Notes: generated by a model not told the origin, from the sequence alone. Shown: positions 34,942 through 45,723, counted from the stretch's first letter. The stretch is DNA of 64,000 nt from Bacteroidia bacterium (GCA_026414605.1 JAOAIP010000034.1:53276-117275), one strand, 5' to 3'. Program-made: numbers and translations.

Positions 34942-36374
34942 TATTTTTTATTTTCCATTATTAAATCAGGATTTGTTTTTATTTTTTCATATAAATCAAT
35001 CAAAAAACGTTTAGCGTCTTCATAATCATTTTTCACTTGCCCTTCAAGGATGGCTTCTTTCAAACTATCTTTTAATATACCTACTATTTTACCAGGTTTT
35101 AATTGAAACATTTCTATAATTTCTTCGCCTCTTATTGGGGGTTGAAAATTTCGTATATGATCTTTTTCTTCTATTTCTTTTAATTTTTGACGAACTAATT
35201 CAAAGTTTTGTAAATATCTTTTAAGTTTAAGCGGGTTTTTGGTAGTAATATCTGCTTCACAAAGCAACATCAAATCGTCAATATCATCGCCGGCTTCAAA
35301 GAGAACACGCCTTACTGCACTGTCTGTTACTTCTGTTTTGGCTAACACAATAGGTCTTAAATGTAAGCGTACTAATTTTTGAACATATTTCATTTTTTCA
35401 TTCAAAGGCAATTTCAAACGTTTGAATATACGTGGAATCATTCTTGATCCTAATTCTTCGTGTCCGTGAAAAGTAAAACCTTTGCCTTCTTCAAATTTTT
35501 TAGTTAAGGGCTTGGCTATATCGTGCAATAGTGCCGCCCATCTCAACCATAAATTATCTGACTTTGCTGATAAATTATCCAACACTTGCAAAGTATGTAC
35601 AAAATTATCTTTGTGCGATAATCCATTAATGGTTTCTGTGCCTTTCAATTTGGCTAATTCGGGAAAAATAATATCTAATAATTCACTTTGATCTAATAGA
35701 TAAAAGCCAATAGAAGGTTTAGGTGATAATAGTATTTTGTTTAATTCTTCTGTAATTCTCTCTTGAGAAACAATTTTAATTCGTTCTTTTTGTTCTTTAA
35801 TGGCTTGAAATGTTTTTTCTTCTATGGTAAATTGTAATTTAGTAGCAAAACGAATGGCACGCATCATTCGTAATGGATCATCACTAAATGTAATAGCAGG
35901 ATCTAATGGTGTTCTGATGATTTTATTTTTCAAATCTTCTAAACCATTAAATGGATCTATAAATTTTCCAAAGTTTTTTTCATCCAGTCCAATGGCTAAA
36001 GCATTGATAGTAAAATCTCTTCTTTTTTGGTCATCTTCTAAAGTGCCAGATTCTACAATGGGTTTGCGAGAATGTCGTTGATAGGATTCTTTTCGTGCAT
36101 TGACTAATTCAATGATATTGGATTGATAGGAAATATGGGCTGTTCCAAAGTTTTTAAATACTGTGAGTTTGGCTTCCTCTCCTAATAATTGACAAATTCG
36201 TTCTGCTACTTCTAAAGCATTGTGGGTACAAACAATATCTATTTCATTATCAACTTTTTGATACAACAAATAATCTCTCACAAAACCACCAATTAAAAAT
36301 GCTTCTGTCTTTTCAGCATCAATGGCTTTTTTAATGAGTGGAAACAAAGATTGATTTAAGAATGGAAATTCCAT
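34941..36374 (-). CDS. cca: CCA tRNA nucleotidyltransferase with HD domain
   Basis: 477 residues, class II nucleotidyltransferase that adds or repairs the 3' CCA of tRNAs. tRNA-Cys in this window does not encode CCA, so the enzyme is needed. Seen: 'LIGGFVRDYLL', the carboxylate motif (E-I-D in 'DNEIDIV', first Asp replaced by Glu), 'RRDFTINALAI', 'DDPLRMMRAIRFA', then an HD phosphohydrolase-like domain 'RWAALLHDIAKP'. Length is normal for the HD-carrying Bacteroidota form. Transcribed with sua5. Confidence 0.93.
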   Translation of the reverse strand: MEFPFLNQSLFPLIKKAIDAEKTEAFLIGGFVRDYLLYQKVDNEIDIVCTHNALEVAERICQLLGEEAKLTVFKNFGTAHISYQSNIIELVNARKESYQRHSRKPIVESGTLEDDQKRRDFTINALAIGLDEKNFGKFIDPFNGLEDLKNKIIRTPLDPAITFSDDPLRMMRAIRFATKLQFTIEEKTFQAIKEQKERIKIVSQERITEELNKILLSPKPSIGFYLLDQSELLDIIFPELAKLKGTETINGLSHKDNFVHTLQVLDNLSAKSDNLWLRWAALLHDIAKPLTKKFEEGKGFTFHGHEELGSRMIPRIFKRLKLPLNEKMKYVQKLVRLHLRPIVLAKTEVTDSAVRRVLFEAGDDIDDLMLLCEADITTKNPLKLKRYLQNFELVRQKLKEIEEKDHIRNFQPPIRGEEIIEMFQLKPGKIVGILKDSLKEAILEGQVKNDYEDAKRFLIDLYEKIKTNPDLIMENKK

Positions 36375-36472
36375 TGAATTTTAGTTTTAATGTATAATGA
36401 AATAAAAGATAAACAAATAAGTATTTTAGGTATGTATAAAAATGCAAAGTAATTTTGGAAATAGGGCAATTA

Positions 36473-36904
36473 TTAACGAATTCTATTCGCTGACTTCACT
36501 AACTCCTCATCTTTCTTGATATAGTATCTTGCTAATTGGGCTAAAATGATATTTAAAATAGGAATAATGTATGGCAATTTATAGGTAGGTAAACCTTCTA
36601 TTTGACTACTTCCAATGTACATAAATACGGTTAAAACAATGATATTTACACTAATAATGTGACAAAGCAAGATTTGTAAAGGTCTTCGTTTATACATCAA
36701 AATAGTAGTAGCCGTATTTATTATTACAATAAGATTGATTACAGATGCGATAAATAAATAGGTATTAGAAGTATCTAATAAAGATAGTTGAATATCTTTA
36801 ATTTCAGAAAATCCAATGATGTTTGTTTGAAAGGGAAAGAAAAATAATAAACTTGATAATATCAAAATTAGTAGTAAATAAATACTTTGAATTCTTTGAA
36901 TCAT
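36473..36904 (-). CDS. DUF4293 family membrane protein
   Basis: 143 residues, four hydrophobic segments. The opening 'MIQRIQSIYLLLILILSSLL' and closing 'KKDEELVKSANRIR' match what I know of DUF4293, a Bacteroidota-only family of unknown function. The start codon overlaps the stop of the upstream Nudix gene by 4 bases (ATGA), so they are co-translated. Confidence 0.85.
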   Translation of the reverse strand: MIQRIQSIYLLLILILSSLLFFFPFQTNIIGFSEIKDIQLSLLDTSNTYLFIASVINLIVIINTATTILMYKRRPLQILLCHIISVNIIVLTVFMYIGSSQIEGLPTYKLPYIIPILNIILAQLARYYIKKDEELVKSANRIR

Positions 36905-37326
36905 AAATGTTTGTTTAATAATTCTTGAAGGGCTTTTTTGTCGGTGTCAAATGTAAGGATATTTTGTTGAATGGAAGTAAGTGGATCCCATAAAAATTGT
37001 ATATTGTTTATTTGAAAGTTTTGCGATGGTAAATCTATTTTTGGTGAAACTAAATAATAAATTGCTAAAACTTGATAGTCAGGATAAAACGCCGATTGTA
37101 CAAAAAAATCTGTAGTGTAAATATGTTCTTTGACTGTAATATCTATGCCTATCTCTTCTTGAAATTCTCTTTTTAATGCATCTACTAATCCCTCTCCTAC
37201 ATTTACTCCGCCCCCTGGAAATTTTATCACTTCTCTACCTTGTATAATTTCTTTGCTCAATAATAAATGTTGATTTTGAATAATCATTCCATACGCCGCT
37301 ATGCGAAAGTATTTTGGCAAATGCAT
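36901..37326 (-). CDS. Nudix hydrolase
   Basis: 141 residues. The Nudix box is complete: 'GGGVNVGEGLVDALKREFQEEIGID' contains the G-x5-E-x7-REx2EExG core. It hydrolyses a nucleoside diphosphate linked to some moiety; the substrate cannot be read from sequence. An N-terminal 'YFRIAAYGMIIQNQHLLLSKE' strand set is typical. First gene of the pair with DUF4293 and 34 bases after mnmD. Confidence 0.88.
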   Translation of the reverse strand: MHLPKYFRIAAYGMIIQNQHLLLSKEIIQGREVIKFPGGGVNVGEGLVDALKREFQEEIGIDITVKEHIYTTDFFVQSAFYPDYQVLAIYYLVSPKIDLPSQNFQINNIQFLWDPLTSIQQNILTFDTDKKALQELLNKHL

Positions 37327-37360
37327 AAGTTAATTATTTGTGGTTAATGTTTTTTGTTTC

Positions 37361-38041
37361 TTACACTTTAATGGCTCTGGTCATTTCTCTTTTTCCTAAT
37401 GATCCTGGCAAACTTTGTACTTCAAAACCAATAGATTTCAAATCTCTTTTGAATTGCCCTTTTGCACAGAAAGTAACTAATATGCCGTTGGTTTTTAGTT
37501 TCAAATAAAGCATCTCAAATATCTCTTTTTGCCACATTTCGGATTGTGCTGATGGTGCAAAGGCATCATAATAAATTATATTTAAATTGTTATTTTCAAT
37601 ATCATTAATTATATCTCTTGCATCACCAATTATTTTGTGTAAATTAAAATTATTGTGAAGTAGAATGGTATTCAATTCTTGATGCATTGTACAAAAGAGT
37701 TCTTTATTGTTTTGAAATGGCAAGTAGTTTTTTAATGTTTGAATAATAGATGCTTCTAATGGATATTTTTCAATAGCAAAATAATGGATCACTGGTTGAA
37801 TATCTTTTAATTCATTCCAATAATGATATGTCAAAAAGCAATTTAATCCTGTACCAAAACCAACTTCCAAAATGTTTATTGTGGGCAATGATGGATATTG
37901 TTGAATGTAGTATAAAAATCCATTTTGAATAAAAACGTGTAAACTTTCTTGTTCTGATCCAAATATAGAATGATAATGGGCATTGAATTGGGTATTAAAA
38001 ATAGTAGGTGAAGAATCTTTTGTCAGCACAACTTCCATCAT
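37361..38041 (-). CDS. mnmD: tRNA 5-methylaminomethyl-2-thiouridine methyltransferase, MnmD type
   Basis: 226 residues. SAM-dependent methyltransferase that finishes mnm5s2U34 in tRNAs; it corresponds to the methylase half of E. coli MnmC without the oxidase half. Seen: the SAM motif 'ILEVGFGTGLNCFLTY', 'IIYYDAFAPSAQSEMW', 'LVTFCAKGQFKRDLKSIGF' and 'LPGSLGKREMTRA'. I chose the ATG at 38041, which forms the classic ATGA overlap with the glycosyltransferase stop, over a start 21 bases upstream inside that gene. Confidence 0.9.
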   Translation of the reverse strand: MMEVVLTKDSSPTIFNTQFNAHYHSIFGSEQESLHVFIQNGFLYYIQQYPSLPTINILEVGFGTGLNCFLTYHYWNELKDIQPVIHYFAIEKYPLEASIIQTLKNYLPFQNNKELFCTMHQELNTILLHNNFNLHKIIGDARDIINDIENNNLNIIYYDAFAPSAQSEMWQKEIFEMLYLKLKTNGILVTFCAKGQFKRDLKSIGFEVQSLPGSLGKREMTRAIKV

Positions 38042-39993
38042 ACTCTGTCTATTAAATGACACATTTTAAAAAATGCAACAAGGTCAATATAGGGTTTGTA
38101 ATCTTTGCTATACACATAACATTGATCAATAGCACTGTTTGAAAATTCATCGTATCCATAAAGTTTGCCAATGAATAAAACAGAAGGTTTTATTTTTGGA
38201 AGTTCTTCAGATTTCAATTTTCCAAAGCCAATCCACGTTTTTTTACCTACTAATACATCAATGCAATTTAAAATAAATTGCTTTTTGTTTTTGTATATCC
38301 AAATAAGAAGTGGTGAAAGTAGTAAACACACTGTACTTAACACAATGTCTATAAGTCGTTTTTTTCTTTGATTTTCAGGCAATAAAATAGTTTTGAATTC
38401 TAAATTGTATAGTTCACCTTGTGAGTGAATATCATTGCTTCCAATAATGTATAATTCATTAGGCGGTGCAATTTTGTAATGTACAGGTAAATAACTTAAT
38501 CTTGTCATCCAATAAATAATCTCTTTGGCATTTAAATGTTTTGAGCAAAAAATAATTTCATCAATATCTTTTATTTTTACAATTTCCTCAAGATCTTTTA
38601 AATATCCTGAAAAATTAGGATGAGTAGAAGAAGTATTGTCTGTTTTAATTAATCCTAAAAAATTAGTAGCCACAGGAATGTTTTGTAAGATATTTTTCAC
38701 TCTTTCAAACTCTTCTTCATCGCCGACTATTACAATGTTTTTGGGCAATACAGATGCTAAATAAGAATATCTTTTTAATCCAATAAAATAAAACAACCAA
38801 CGACTCAATGTAAAATAAATAAAACTTATTACACTACTCATTACAATAATGGCTCTTGAAAATCTTAAATTTTCAGGCAAAAGAGCATAAATACTTAAAC
38901 TCATAAGTAGAGCAATAACAAGCCCTTGAAAGATATTTTTATACTTAGGATATTTTTCATATCCACCTTGAAAAAAAAGATTGAGTATTGCAATTATACT
39001 ATAAATGAATGTTCCTGTATACAATAATTTTTTATCAAAATAATTTTCTGTGGCTTTGTAATTAATTTCATACCAATGTGCAAAAATTAAAATTAAACTC
39101 ATTAAGATCATTAAATCTACTAATGGCAAAGCAATTCGCTTGATAAAACGATAACCAATAGACATTCCCGCCCTAAGATAGATGGCTATGTAAATAAGAA
39201 AATGAAATATCTTAGCATAAGAAGATGAAAAATGTTTGTTTGCAAAAATGACCATTGCTTTGTAAAATACTATAACATAATTCACACTACTTTTTTTAGT
39301 ACTTTCTCCTTTGTAATGAATAATACTGGTGTCTGCAAAATAGTAATTATTATATCCTGCTTTTTTTATTCTGTAAGATAAATCAATATCTTCTCCATAC
39401 ATAAAATAATCTTCATCTAATCCACCAATTTTATTTAGTACTTCTTTGCGAATAAACATAAATGCACCTGACAATACATCTACATTATGCGTTTTATCTT
39501 TATCCAAAAATCCTAAATGATACCTTCCAAAAATCTTGGACTTTGGAAACAATTTAGACAATCCAAATATCTTGTAAAATGCCACCATTGGTGATGGAAA
39601 CCCGCGTTTTGATTCAGGTAAAAAATTTCCTTTTCCATCAAACATTTTGACACCTAATGCCCCCGCATCTGGCGTTGCTTCCATAAATTCAAAACACTTT
39701 ACTAAAGTATCTTCTTGTAATACTGTATCTGGATTTAATAACAGTACATATTTTCCACGGGCTATTTTTATCCCTTGATTATTGGCTTTTGAAAATCCTA
39801 CATTATCCTTGTTTTCTATTACAATAACTTGTGGAAATTTTTCTTTCAACATTTGAACAGATCCATCTACAGAATGATTATCTACTACAATGATTTCAAT
39901 GTTTAAATTATTCTTTGCCTTGAATACAGAATGTAAACATTGCTCTAAAAAAAAACGAACATTGTAATTAACTATAATGATGGATACATCCAT
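38038..39993 (-). CDS. Family 2 glycosyltransferase fused to a degenerate sugar-phosphotransferase-like membrane module
   Basis: 651 residues in two parts. Residues 1-~260 are a GT2 enzyme ('SIIIVNYNVRFFLEQCL', 'VVDNHSVDGS', 'NVGFSKANNQGI', 'LLLNPDT', 'YGEDIDLSYR'), like rhamnosyltransferases of O-antigen synthesis. The rest has about five hydrophobic segments, a nucleotide-fold part ('KNIVIVGDEEEFERV', 'DIDEIIFCSKHL') and a short 'KRLIDIVLSTVCLLLSPLL' stretch, the layout of polyprenyl glycosylphosphotransferases (WbaP/CpsE). The catalytic end of that domain is missing or very diverged, so the C-terminal half is probably not a sugar-phosphate transferase. It ends by overlapping mnmD. Confidence 0.8.
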   Translation of the reverse strand: MDVSIIIVNYNVRFFLEQCLHSVFKAKNNLNIEIIVVDNHSVDGSVQMLKEKFPQVIVIENKDNVGFSKANNQGIKIARGKYVLLLNPDTVLQEDTLVKCFEFMEATPDAGALGVKMFDGKGNFLPESKRGFPSPMVAFYKIFGLSKLFPKSKIFGRYHLGFLDKDKTHNVDVLSGAFMFIRKEVLNKIGGLDEDYFMYGEDIDLSYRIKKAGYNNYYFADTSIIHYKGESTKKSSVNYVIVFYKAMVIFANKHFSSSYAKIFHFLIYIAIYLRAGMSIGYRFIKRIALPLVDLMILMSLILIFAHWYEINYKATENYFDKKLLYTGTFIYSIIAILNLFFQGGYEKYPKYKNIFQGLVIALLMSLSIYALLPENLRFSRAIIVMSSVISFIYFTLSRWLFYFIGLKRYSYLASVLPKNIVIVGDEEEFERVKNILQNIPVATNFLGLIKTDNTSSTHPNFSGYLKDLEEIVKIKDIDEIIFCSKHLNAKEIIYWMTRLSYLPVHYKIAPPNELYIIGSNDIHSQGELYNLEFKTILLPENQRKKRLIDIVLSTVCLLLSPLLIWIYKNKKQFILNCIDVLVGKKTWIGFGKLKSEELPKIKPSVLFIGKLYGYDEFSNSAIDQCYVYSKDYKPYIDLVAFFKMCHLIDRV

Positions 39994-40001
39994 AAATTGA
40001 A

Positions 40002-40388
40002 CTATGGTAAAATTTTAATTGGATTTTTATGTTCATCAATAGCCACAAAAGTAAATTCACCACTGATGGCTTTTTCTCTATGTGCACTGTACATATCTTC
40101 TACATAAATATCTACTCTAACCACTACACTTGTAGTACCTATTTTTGTTACTTTTCCAACAAGTTCTACAATCGTTCCCGATGGTATTGGTTTTTTGAAA
40201 TCAATTCTATCAGAGCATACAGTTACACATTTTTTTCTGGAAAAACGAGTAGCCGTAATAAATGCCACTTCATCCATCCACTGCATTGCCGTTCCACCAA
40301 ATAATGTATCATAATGATTGGTAGTATTCGGAAATATGGCTTTAAATATTCTTGTTTCGCTGTTTTTAATTAACTCTTCTAAATTCAT
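40002..40388 (-). CDS. Acyl-CoA thioesterase (hotdog fold, YciA-like)
   Basis: 128 residues. Seen: 'FPNTTNHYDTLFGGTAMQWMDEVAFITATRF' (active-site Asp/Asn region) and 'DRIDFKKPIPSGTIVELVGKVTKIGTTS', typical of the YciA/BACH acyl-CoA hydrolases. Cleaves acyl-CoA to free acid and CoA; chain-length preference is not readable. It starts 4 bases after methylmalonyl-CoA epimerase and ends 8 before the glycosyltransferase, so co-transcribed. Confidence 0.88.
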   Translation of the reverse strand: MNLEELIKNSETRIFKAIFPNTTNHYDTLFGGTAMQWMDEVAFITATRFSRKKCVTVCSDRIDFKKPIPSGTIVELVGKVTKIGTTSVVVRVDIYVEDMYSAHREKAISGEFTFVAIDEHKNPIKILP

Positions 40389-40392
40389 AGAT

Positions 40393-40812
40393 TTATTGAT
40401 TTAATGGATATTTATTTAAATCTTGACATAATTCTATTAAAACACCATTAGTATATTTGGGATGAATAAAATTGATGTATTGATTGTCAGCACCGTATTT
40501 GGGTTCAGGATAAATAAACTCAAAACCTTCATTTTGCAAACGTTTCATTTCGGCTTTTATATCATCTACTGCCAAAGCAATATGATGAATGCCTTCTCCT
40601 TTTTTCTCAATATATTTTGCAATAGTGCCTGTTGGATCTGTGCTTTCCAATAGTTCAATTTTACTTTCACCTATTGTAAAAAAACTCACTTTTACCTTTT
40701 CACTATTTACTTCTTCGGTTTTATAACTTGAATAATTTAATACTTGTTCAAATACTTTTTGGGCATTTAATGATTTTACTGCAATTCCAATATGTTCTAT
40801 TTTTAAAATCAT
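40393..40812 (-). CDS. mce: Methylmalonyl-CoA epimerase
   Basis: 139-residue glyoxalase-fold metalloenzyme interconverting (S)- and (R)-methylmalonyl-CoA in the propionyl-CoA to succinyl-CoA route. Seen: 'KIEHIGIAVKSL' (His ligand), 'IELLESTDPTGTIAKYIEKKGEGIHHIALAVDD' (His and catalytic Glu region), 'GVLIELCQ' (Glu ligand). The ATG at 40812 fits the family N-terminus and is preceded by a near -7 box (TACATTTA); the longer frame adds a hydrophobic stretch not expected in this enzyme. Confidence 0.92.
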   Translation of the reverse strand: MILKIEHIGIAVKSLNAQKVFEQVLNYSSYKTEEVNSEKVKVSFFTIGESKIELLESTDPTGTIAKYIEKKGEGIHHIALAVDDIKAEMKRLQNEGFEFIYPEPKYGADNQYINFIHPKYTNGVLIELCQDLNKYPLNQ

Positions 40813-41181
40813 AAAAAATTTTGCCGTAAATGTAAAAAAACTTATAGACAAGAAAATGAATGAAAAGGGCTAATTCTTTTTTGAAATGCTAAATAGGATT
40901 TAATTGAGTATTATTTGAGAATCAATTGATTTTAGTTTTTTAAAATGACTTGCAATCACTATTTCCTAAAATGTTCTTTGAAATTATATGAAAAATATAA
41001 ATAATAACGATGAAGTGCAGAGATGAAAAAGAGGGTGGAGTGCCCTTTCAAACCATCATATTTTTTTATTAACAGTTATTTTAGGTAATAGTGATAACAT
41101 ATCATTAACCATAATGCTACAATAAACAATTTTTATACATACATAAAAATTTTTTGATAAACACATTCAAACATTTTGATG
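40813..41181. other. Intergenic region with no gene
   Basis: AT-rich spacer between the divergent mce and peroxiredoxin genes. Two small symmetric sites are visible: AATCAATTGATT (40920-40931) and TGATA-ACA-TATCA (41092-41104). The second is 78 bases before the peroxiredoxin -7 box and could be an operator, but evidence is weak. No coding frame or RNA fold was convincing. Confidence 0.35.
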
Positions 41182-41189
41182 TAAATTTG
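41182..41189 (+). promoter_or_regulatory. -7 box of the peroxiredoxin gene
   Basis: TAAATTTG, 26 bases before the ATG. The nearest upstream TTG is 25 bases away (41154-41156), longer than usual. Confidence 0.45.
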
Positions 41190-41215
41190 CCCCTAACAAT
41201 TAAAAAATTAAAACT

Positions 41216-41848
41216 ATGACAACAATTTTAGGAAAAAAAGCACCTTCATTTAAGGCAGCAGCCGTTATCAACGGCAAAGACATCGTTAATGATTTTTCAT
41301 TAGATCAGTATTTAGGTAAAAAGTATGTTGTATTTTTCTTTTATCCTAAGGACTTTACATTTGTATGTCCTACTGAACTTTGGGCATTTCAAGAAAAATT
41401 AGAAGAATTTAAAAAAAGAGATTGTGAAGTAGTGGCTTGCAGTACTGATACAGAACAAAGCCACTGGGGCTGGTTACAAATGGATAAAAAGCAAGGAGGT
41501 ATTAAAGGGATTACTTATCCTATTGTGGCAGATACTAATAAAACCATTGCTGCCAACTTTGGATGCTTAAATGGAGAATATTACATTGATGAAAACGAAA
41601 ACTTTGTTGCTACTTCTGAAATGATTGCTTATCGTGCTACTTACCTCATTGATAAAAATGGTATTGTGAGACATTTATTAATCAATGATTTACCAATAGG
41701 AAGAAATGTAGATGAAACATTGAGAACTTTAGAAGCACTTCAATTTGTTGAAAAACACGGAGAAGTATGCCCTGCTAACTGGACAGAAGGTAAAAAAGCA
41801 ATGAAACCAACTCACGAAGGCACTGCAGAGTATTTAGCCACTACTTAG
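41216..41848 (+). CDS. Typical 2-Cys peroxiredoxin (AhpC/TSA family)
   Basis: 210 residues. Reduces H2O2 and organic peroxides in the cytosol. Seen: the peroxidatic Cys in 'FYPKDFTFVCPTELWAF' (about residue 51), the resolving Cys in 'GEVCPANW' (about residue 183), and 'DTEQSHWGW'. It has the C-terminal tail of typical 2-Cys enzymes. Reductant may be AhpF or thioredoxin; neither gene is adjacent. Own promoter upstream and a strong terminator downstream, so a single-gene unit. Confidence 0.92.
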   Translation: MTTILGKKAPSFKAAAVINGKDIVNDFSLDQYLGKKYVVFFFYPKDFTFVCPTELWAFQEKLEEFKKRDCEVVACSTDTEQSHWGWLQMDKKQGGIKGITYPIVADTNKTIAANFGCLNGEYYIDENENFVATSEMIAYRATYLIDKNGIVRHLLINDLPIGRNVDETLRTLEALQFVEKHGEVCPANWTEGKKAMKPTHEGTAEYLATT

Positions 41849-41869
41849 TTTATTTTTCATAAAACTTGT

Positions 41870-41905
41870 AAAGCCCTGTAAATTCTAATTTTGCAGGGCT
41901 TTTTT
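41870..41905 (+). terminator. Intrinsic terminator of the peroxiredoxin gene
   Basis: AAAGCCCTG (41870-41878) pairs with CAGGGCTTT (41894-41902). The stem extends inward by A-T pairs, and a T-run follows. Confidence 0.85.
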
Positions 41906-41976
41906 GTTTTAATTTATAGTGCGTTTGTTTGTTTATATAGCATAAAATCCCTGTATTTTCAAAGGATTATTTTTCC

Positions 41977-41984
41977 TACATTTG
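41977..41984 (+). promoter_or_regulatory. -7 box of guaB
   Basis: TACATTTG, 20 bases before the guaB ATG. Confidence 0.45.
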
Positions 41985-41995
41985 CCAAAATTTAA

Positions 41996-43474
<1,479 letters not shown>

Positions 43475-43600
43475 ATAATTGATAGTGTTTAGTTGAAAGT
43501 GCCGGATAAACTAAATATGGATAAAATGATTATTAGATGTGCATTAATTTAATCGTAAAATAAAATTGAATACAACTTATTTAATAAACAGAACAAAAAA

Positions 43601-44179
43601 ATGATACTACCAATTTATTTATATGGTCATCCTGTATTGAGAAAAAAAGGTGAAGACATCACGTCTGAATATCCTAACCTAAAAGAACTTATCAACGATA
43701 TGTTTGAAACAATGTATGCCGCAAAGGGCGTAGGATTAGCAGCACCACAAGTGGGATTGAGTATCAATCTATTTATTGTAGATGCCTCACCATTTGCAGA
43801 AGACGATGAAGATGATGAATTGACAGCCGATGAAAGAAAACAATTAGAAAATTTTAAAAAGGTCTTTATCAATGCTCGCATAGAAAGTGAAGAAGGAGAA
43901 CCTTGGAAATTCAATGAAGGATGTTTGAGCATCCCTTATATTCGTGAAGATGTTTTGCGAAAACCAATTATCAAAATTTCTTATTTAGATGAAAATTTTC
44001 AACCACATACAGATGTATTTGATGGCATTGTTGCAAGAATAATACAGCATGAATATGACCATACACAAGGTATTTTATTTGTAGATAGGATTTCTACTTT
44101 TAGAAAAAAAATGATTGCTAATAAACTTAAAGATATTGAAAAAGGAATTGTTGTTCCAAAATATAAATACAAATTGTAA
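43601..44179 (+). CDS. def: Peptide deformylase
   Basis: 192 residues. Removes the formyl group from nascent proteins; metal enzyme. Seen: motif 1 'GVGLAAPQVG', motif 2 'EGCLSIP' (Cys ligand) and motif 3 'QHEYDHTQG' (two His, catalytic Glu). An acidic insertion (EDDEDDELTADERKQLENF) lies between motifs 1 and 2, as in other Bacteroidota enzymes. The TPR lipoprotein gene starts 7 bases after its stop. Confidence 0.95.
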   Translation: MILPIYLYGHPVLRKKGEDITSEYPNLKELINDMFETMYAAKGVGLAAPQVGLSINLFIVDASPFAEDDEDDELTADERKQLENFKKVFINARIESEEGEPWKFNEGCLSIPYIREDVLRKPIIKISYLDENFQPHTDVFDGIVARIIQHEYDHTQGILFVDRISTFRKKMIANKLKDIEKGIVVPKYKYKL

Positions 44180-44186
44180 TACTGCT

Positions 44187-44795
44187 ATGAAGTCAAGGTC
44201 TTTTTTTCTCACTCTACTTTTTGGAAACTTATTAATTTTGATATCTTGTAGTTCTAATAATAAAAATAACTCTGTAGAGAAAAATGTTTTGGGAAACAAA
44301 ATAGATACTGCCAAAAAACAAGACAAATCTGTCTCTCCATCAGATTCATGTAAGTATTACCTGCGATTAAGTCAAGAATTAGATAGTGTATTATTAAAGT
44401 CCACACAATTTGACGAGAAGTTGGCTATTAAAGCCAATAATACCTTTGTAAAATGTGCCTTTGAATGCCATCATGATTCTATATCTGCTCTTTATTTATT
44501 AAAAGCCGCTCAATTAAGCCAATCATTAAATAAATTAGAATTGTCAGAAAAATATTTGACTAAAATTTTATCTGATTACCCAAACACTCCATTTAAACCT
44601 GCGGCAAAATTTTTACTCGCACAATATTATGCAGATGTAAAATTATTAAATAAACCCAGCAAAGCAAAAGAATTATTTAATCAAATAATAAAAGAATACC
44701 CAAAGAGTATATGGGCTGAAAATGCGGCTGCTGCCCTGCAATGGGTAGGTAAATCCGATGAAGAAATCTTGAAAGAACTCAAAAAGAAAAAGTAA
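44187..44795 (+). CDS. Lipoprotein with tetratricopeptide-like repeats
   Basis: 202 residues starting MKSRSFFLTLLFGNLLILIS with a lipobox Cys at 21 ('LISC'). After a Ser/Asn-rich linker, a helical region contains TPR-like units ('AALYLLKAAQLSQSL'-style helices, 'AKELFNQIIKEYPKSIWAENAAAALQW'). Probably anchored in the inner or outer membrane and used for protein contacts; role unknown. The ATG at 44187 was chosen because the longer frame overlaps def by 65 bases and spoils the signal peptide. Likely co-transcribed with def. Confidence 0.75.
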   Translation: MKSRSFFLTLLFGNLLILISCSSNNKNNSVEKNVLGNKIDTAKKQDKSVSPSDSCKYYLRLSQELDSVLLKSTQFDEKLAIKANNTFVKCAFECHHDSISALYLLKAAQLSQSLNKLELSEKYLTKILSDYPNTPFKPAAKFLLAQYYADVKLLNKPSKAKELFNQIIKEYPKSIWAENAAAALQWVGKSDEEILKELKKKK

Positions 44796-44874
44796 ATAGT
44801 TTTAATTTTTCTCATCAATTAATGTTTTATATTGTGAGTGTTAGTGCGATTAATAATTTTTTTAATTTAATACA

Positions 44875-45723
44875 ATGTGCAAGAAAGTAGATAAGTTCTT
44901 AATAAACTTAATAGTATTGTGGCTTAATGCAAGTGCGTGTTTGTTGGCTCAAATTCCTGCAACAACGAATGATGGCAAAAAAGTAATTTTGTATGAAAAT
45001 GGCACTTGGCAATATGAGAATGAAAGCAAAACCTTATATAAATTTTTACCTAAAATAAATCTTACAGATGTTTTAGTTCATCATACAGCGTATTCATTGG
45101 TATATGATACTATTCGGCATTTGGCAAAATGGACAATGTATGAATTAAAAAAAGAGTTTCTATCAAACTCCAATGTTGAAAGATATGGTAAATTTTTTCC
45201 AGATCCATTATTGATTAAATATACTAATTTAGAAGAAGATTATAAAAATTCAGGTTATGATCGTGGGCATTTAGTGCCTGCGGCAGATATGGCGTATTCA
45301 GAATTGACAATGAAAGAAAGTTTTTATTTTTCAAACATAGCACCACAAGTTTCATCATTCAATCGTGGTATTTGGAAAAAGTTAGAAGAACAAGTAAGAA
45401 AGTGGGCAAGTGAAAATGATCATTTGTACATTATTACAGGATCTGTTATAACAGATACAATGAAAAAAATAGGAATACATAATATTTCAATTCCTGATTA
45501 TTTTTTTAAGATTATAGCCAATCTTACATCACCAGATATGAAAATGATTGGTTTTATTATTCCAAATAAAAAATCAAATGTAGAATTAATGCATTATGCT
45601 GTAAGTGTTGATAGTATTGAAAAAATAACAAACATTGATTTTTTCCCTCACTTATCAGATGATATTGAAGAAAAATTAGAGAAATACATTCAAATTAAAG
45701 AATGGAATTTACATAAGAAGTAG
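44875..45723 (+). CDS. Secreted DNA/RNA non-specific endonuclease (NUC1/EndoG family)
   Basis: 282 residues with an N-terminal signal peptide ending near 'CLLAQ'. A short 'TNDGKKVILYENGTWQYE' module often seen in Bacteroidota secreted proteins comes next. Then the beta-beta-alpha-metal nuclease domain: the DRGH motif in 'YDRGHLVPAADM' (catalytic His) and the metal-binding Asn region 'SNIAPQVSSFNRGIWKKLE', with 'LYIITGSV'. The active site is complete. Exported, probably degrading extracellular nucleic acid for nutrients. Convergent with the MNT gene. Confidence 0.88.
   Translation: MCKKVDKFLINLIVLWLNASACLLAQIPATTNDGKKVILYENGTWQYENESKTLYKFLPKINLTDVLVHHTAYSLVYDTIRHLAKWTMYELKKEFLSNSNVERYGKFFPDPLLIKYTNLEEDYKNSGYDRGHLVPAADMAYSELTMKESFYFSNIAPQVSSFNRGIWKKLEEQVRKWASENDHLYIITGSVITDTMKKIGIHNISIPDYFFKIIANLTSPDMKMIGFIIPNKKSNVELMHYAVSVDSIEKITNIDFFPHLSDDIEEKLEKYIQIKEWNLHKK

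Noticed and set aside
36180..36250. Glu in place of the first Asp in the cca carboxylate motif as a sign of inactivity
   Set aside because: E-I-D still offers two acidic ligands, other motifs (RRDF, DDPLR, HD) are intact, and the gene is coupled to sua5, so activity is likely.
44115..44186. Upstream start of the TPR lipoprotein inside def
   Set aside because: It overlaps def by 65 bases and places the lipobox signal away from the N-terminus.
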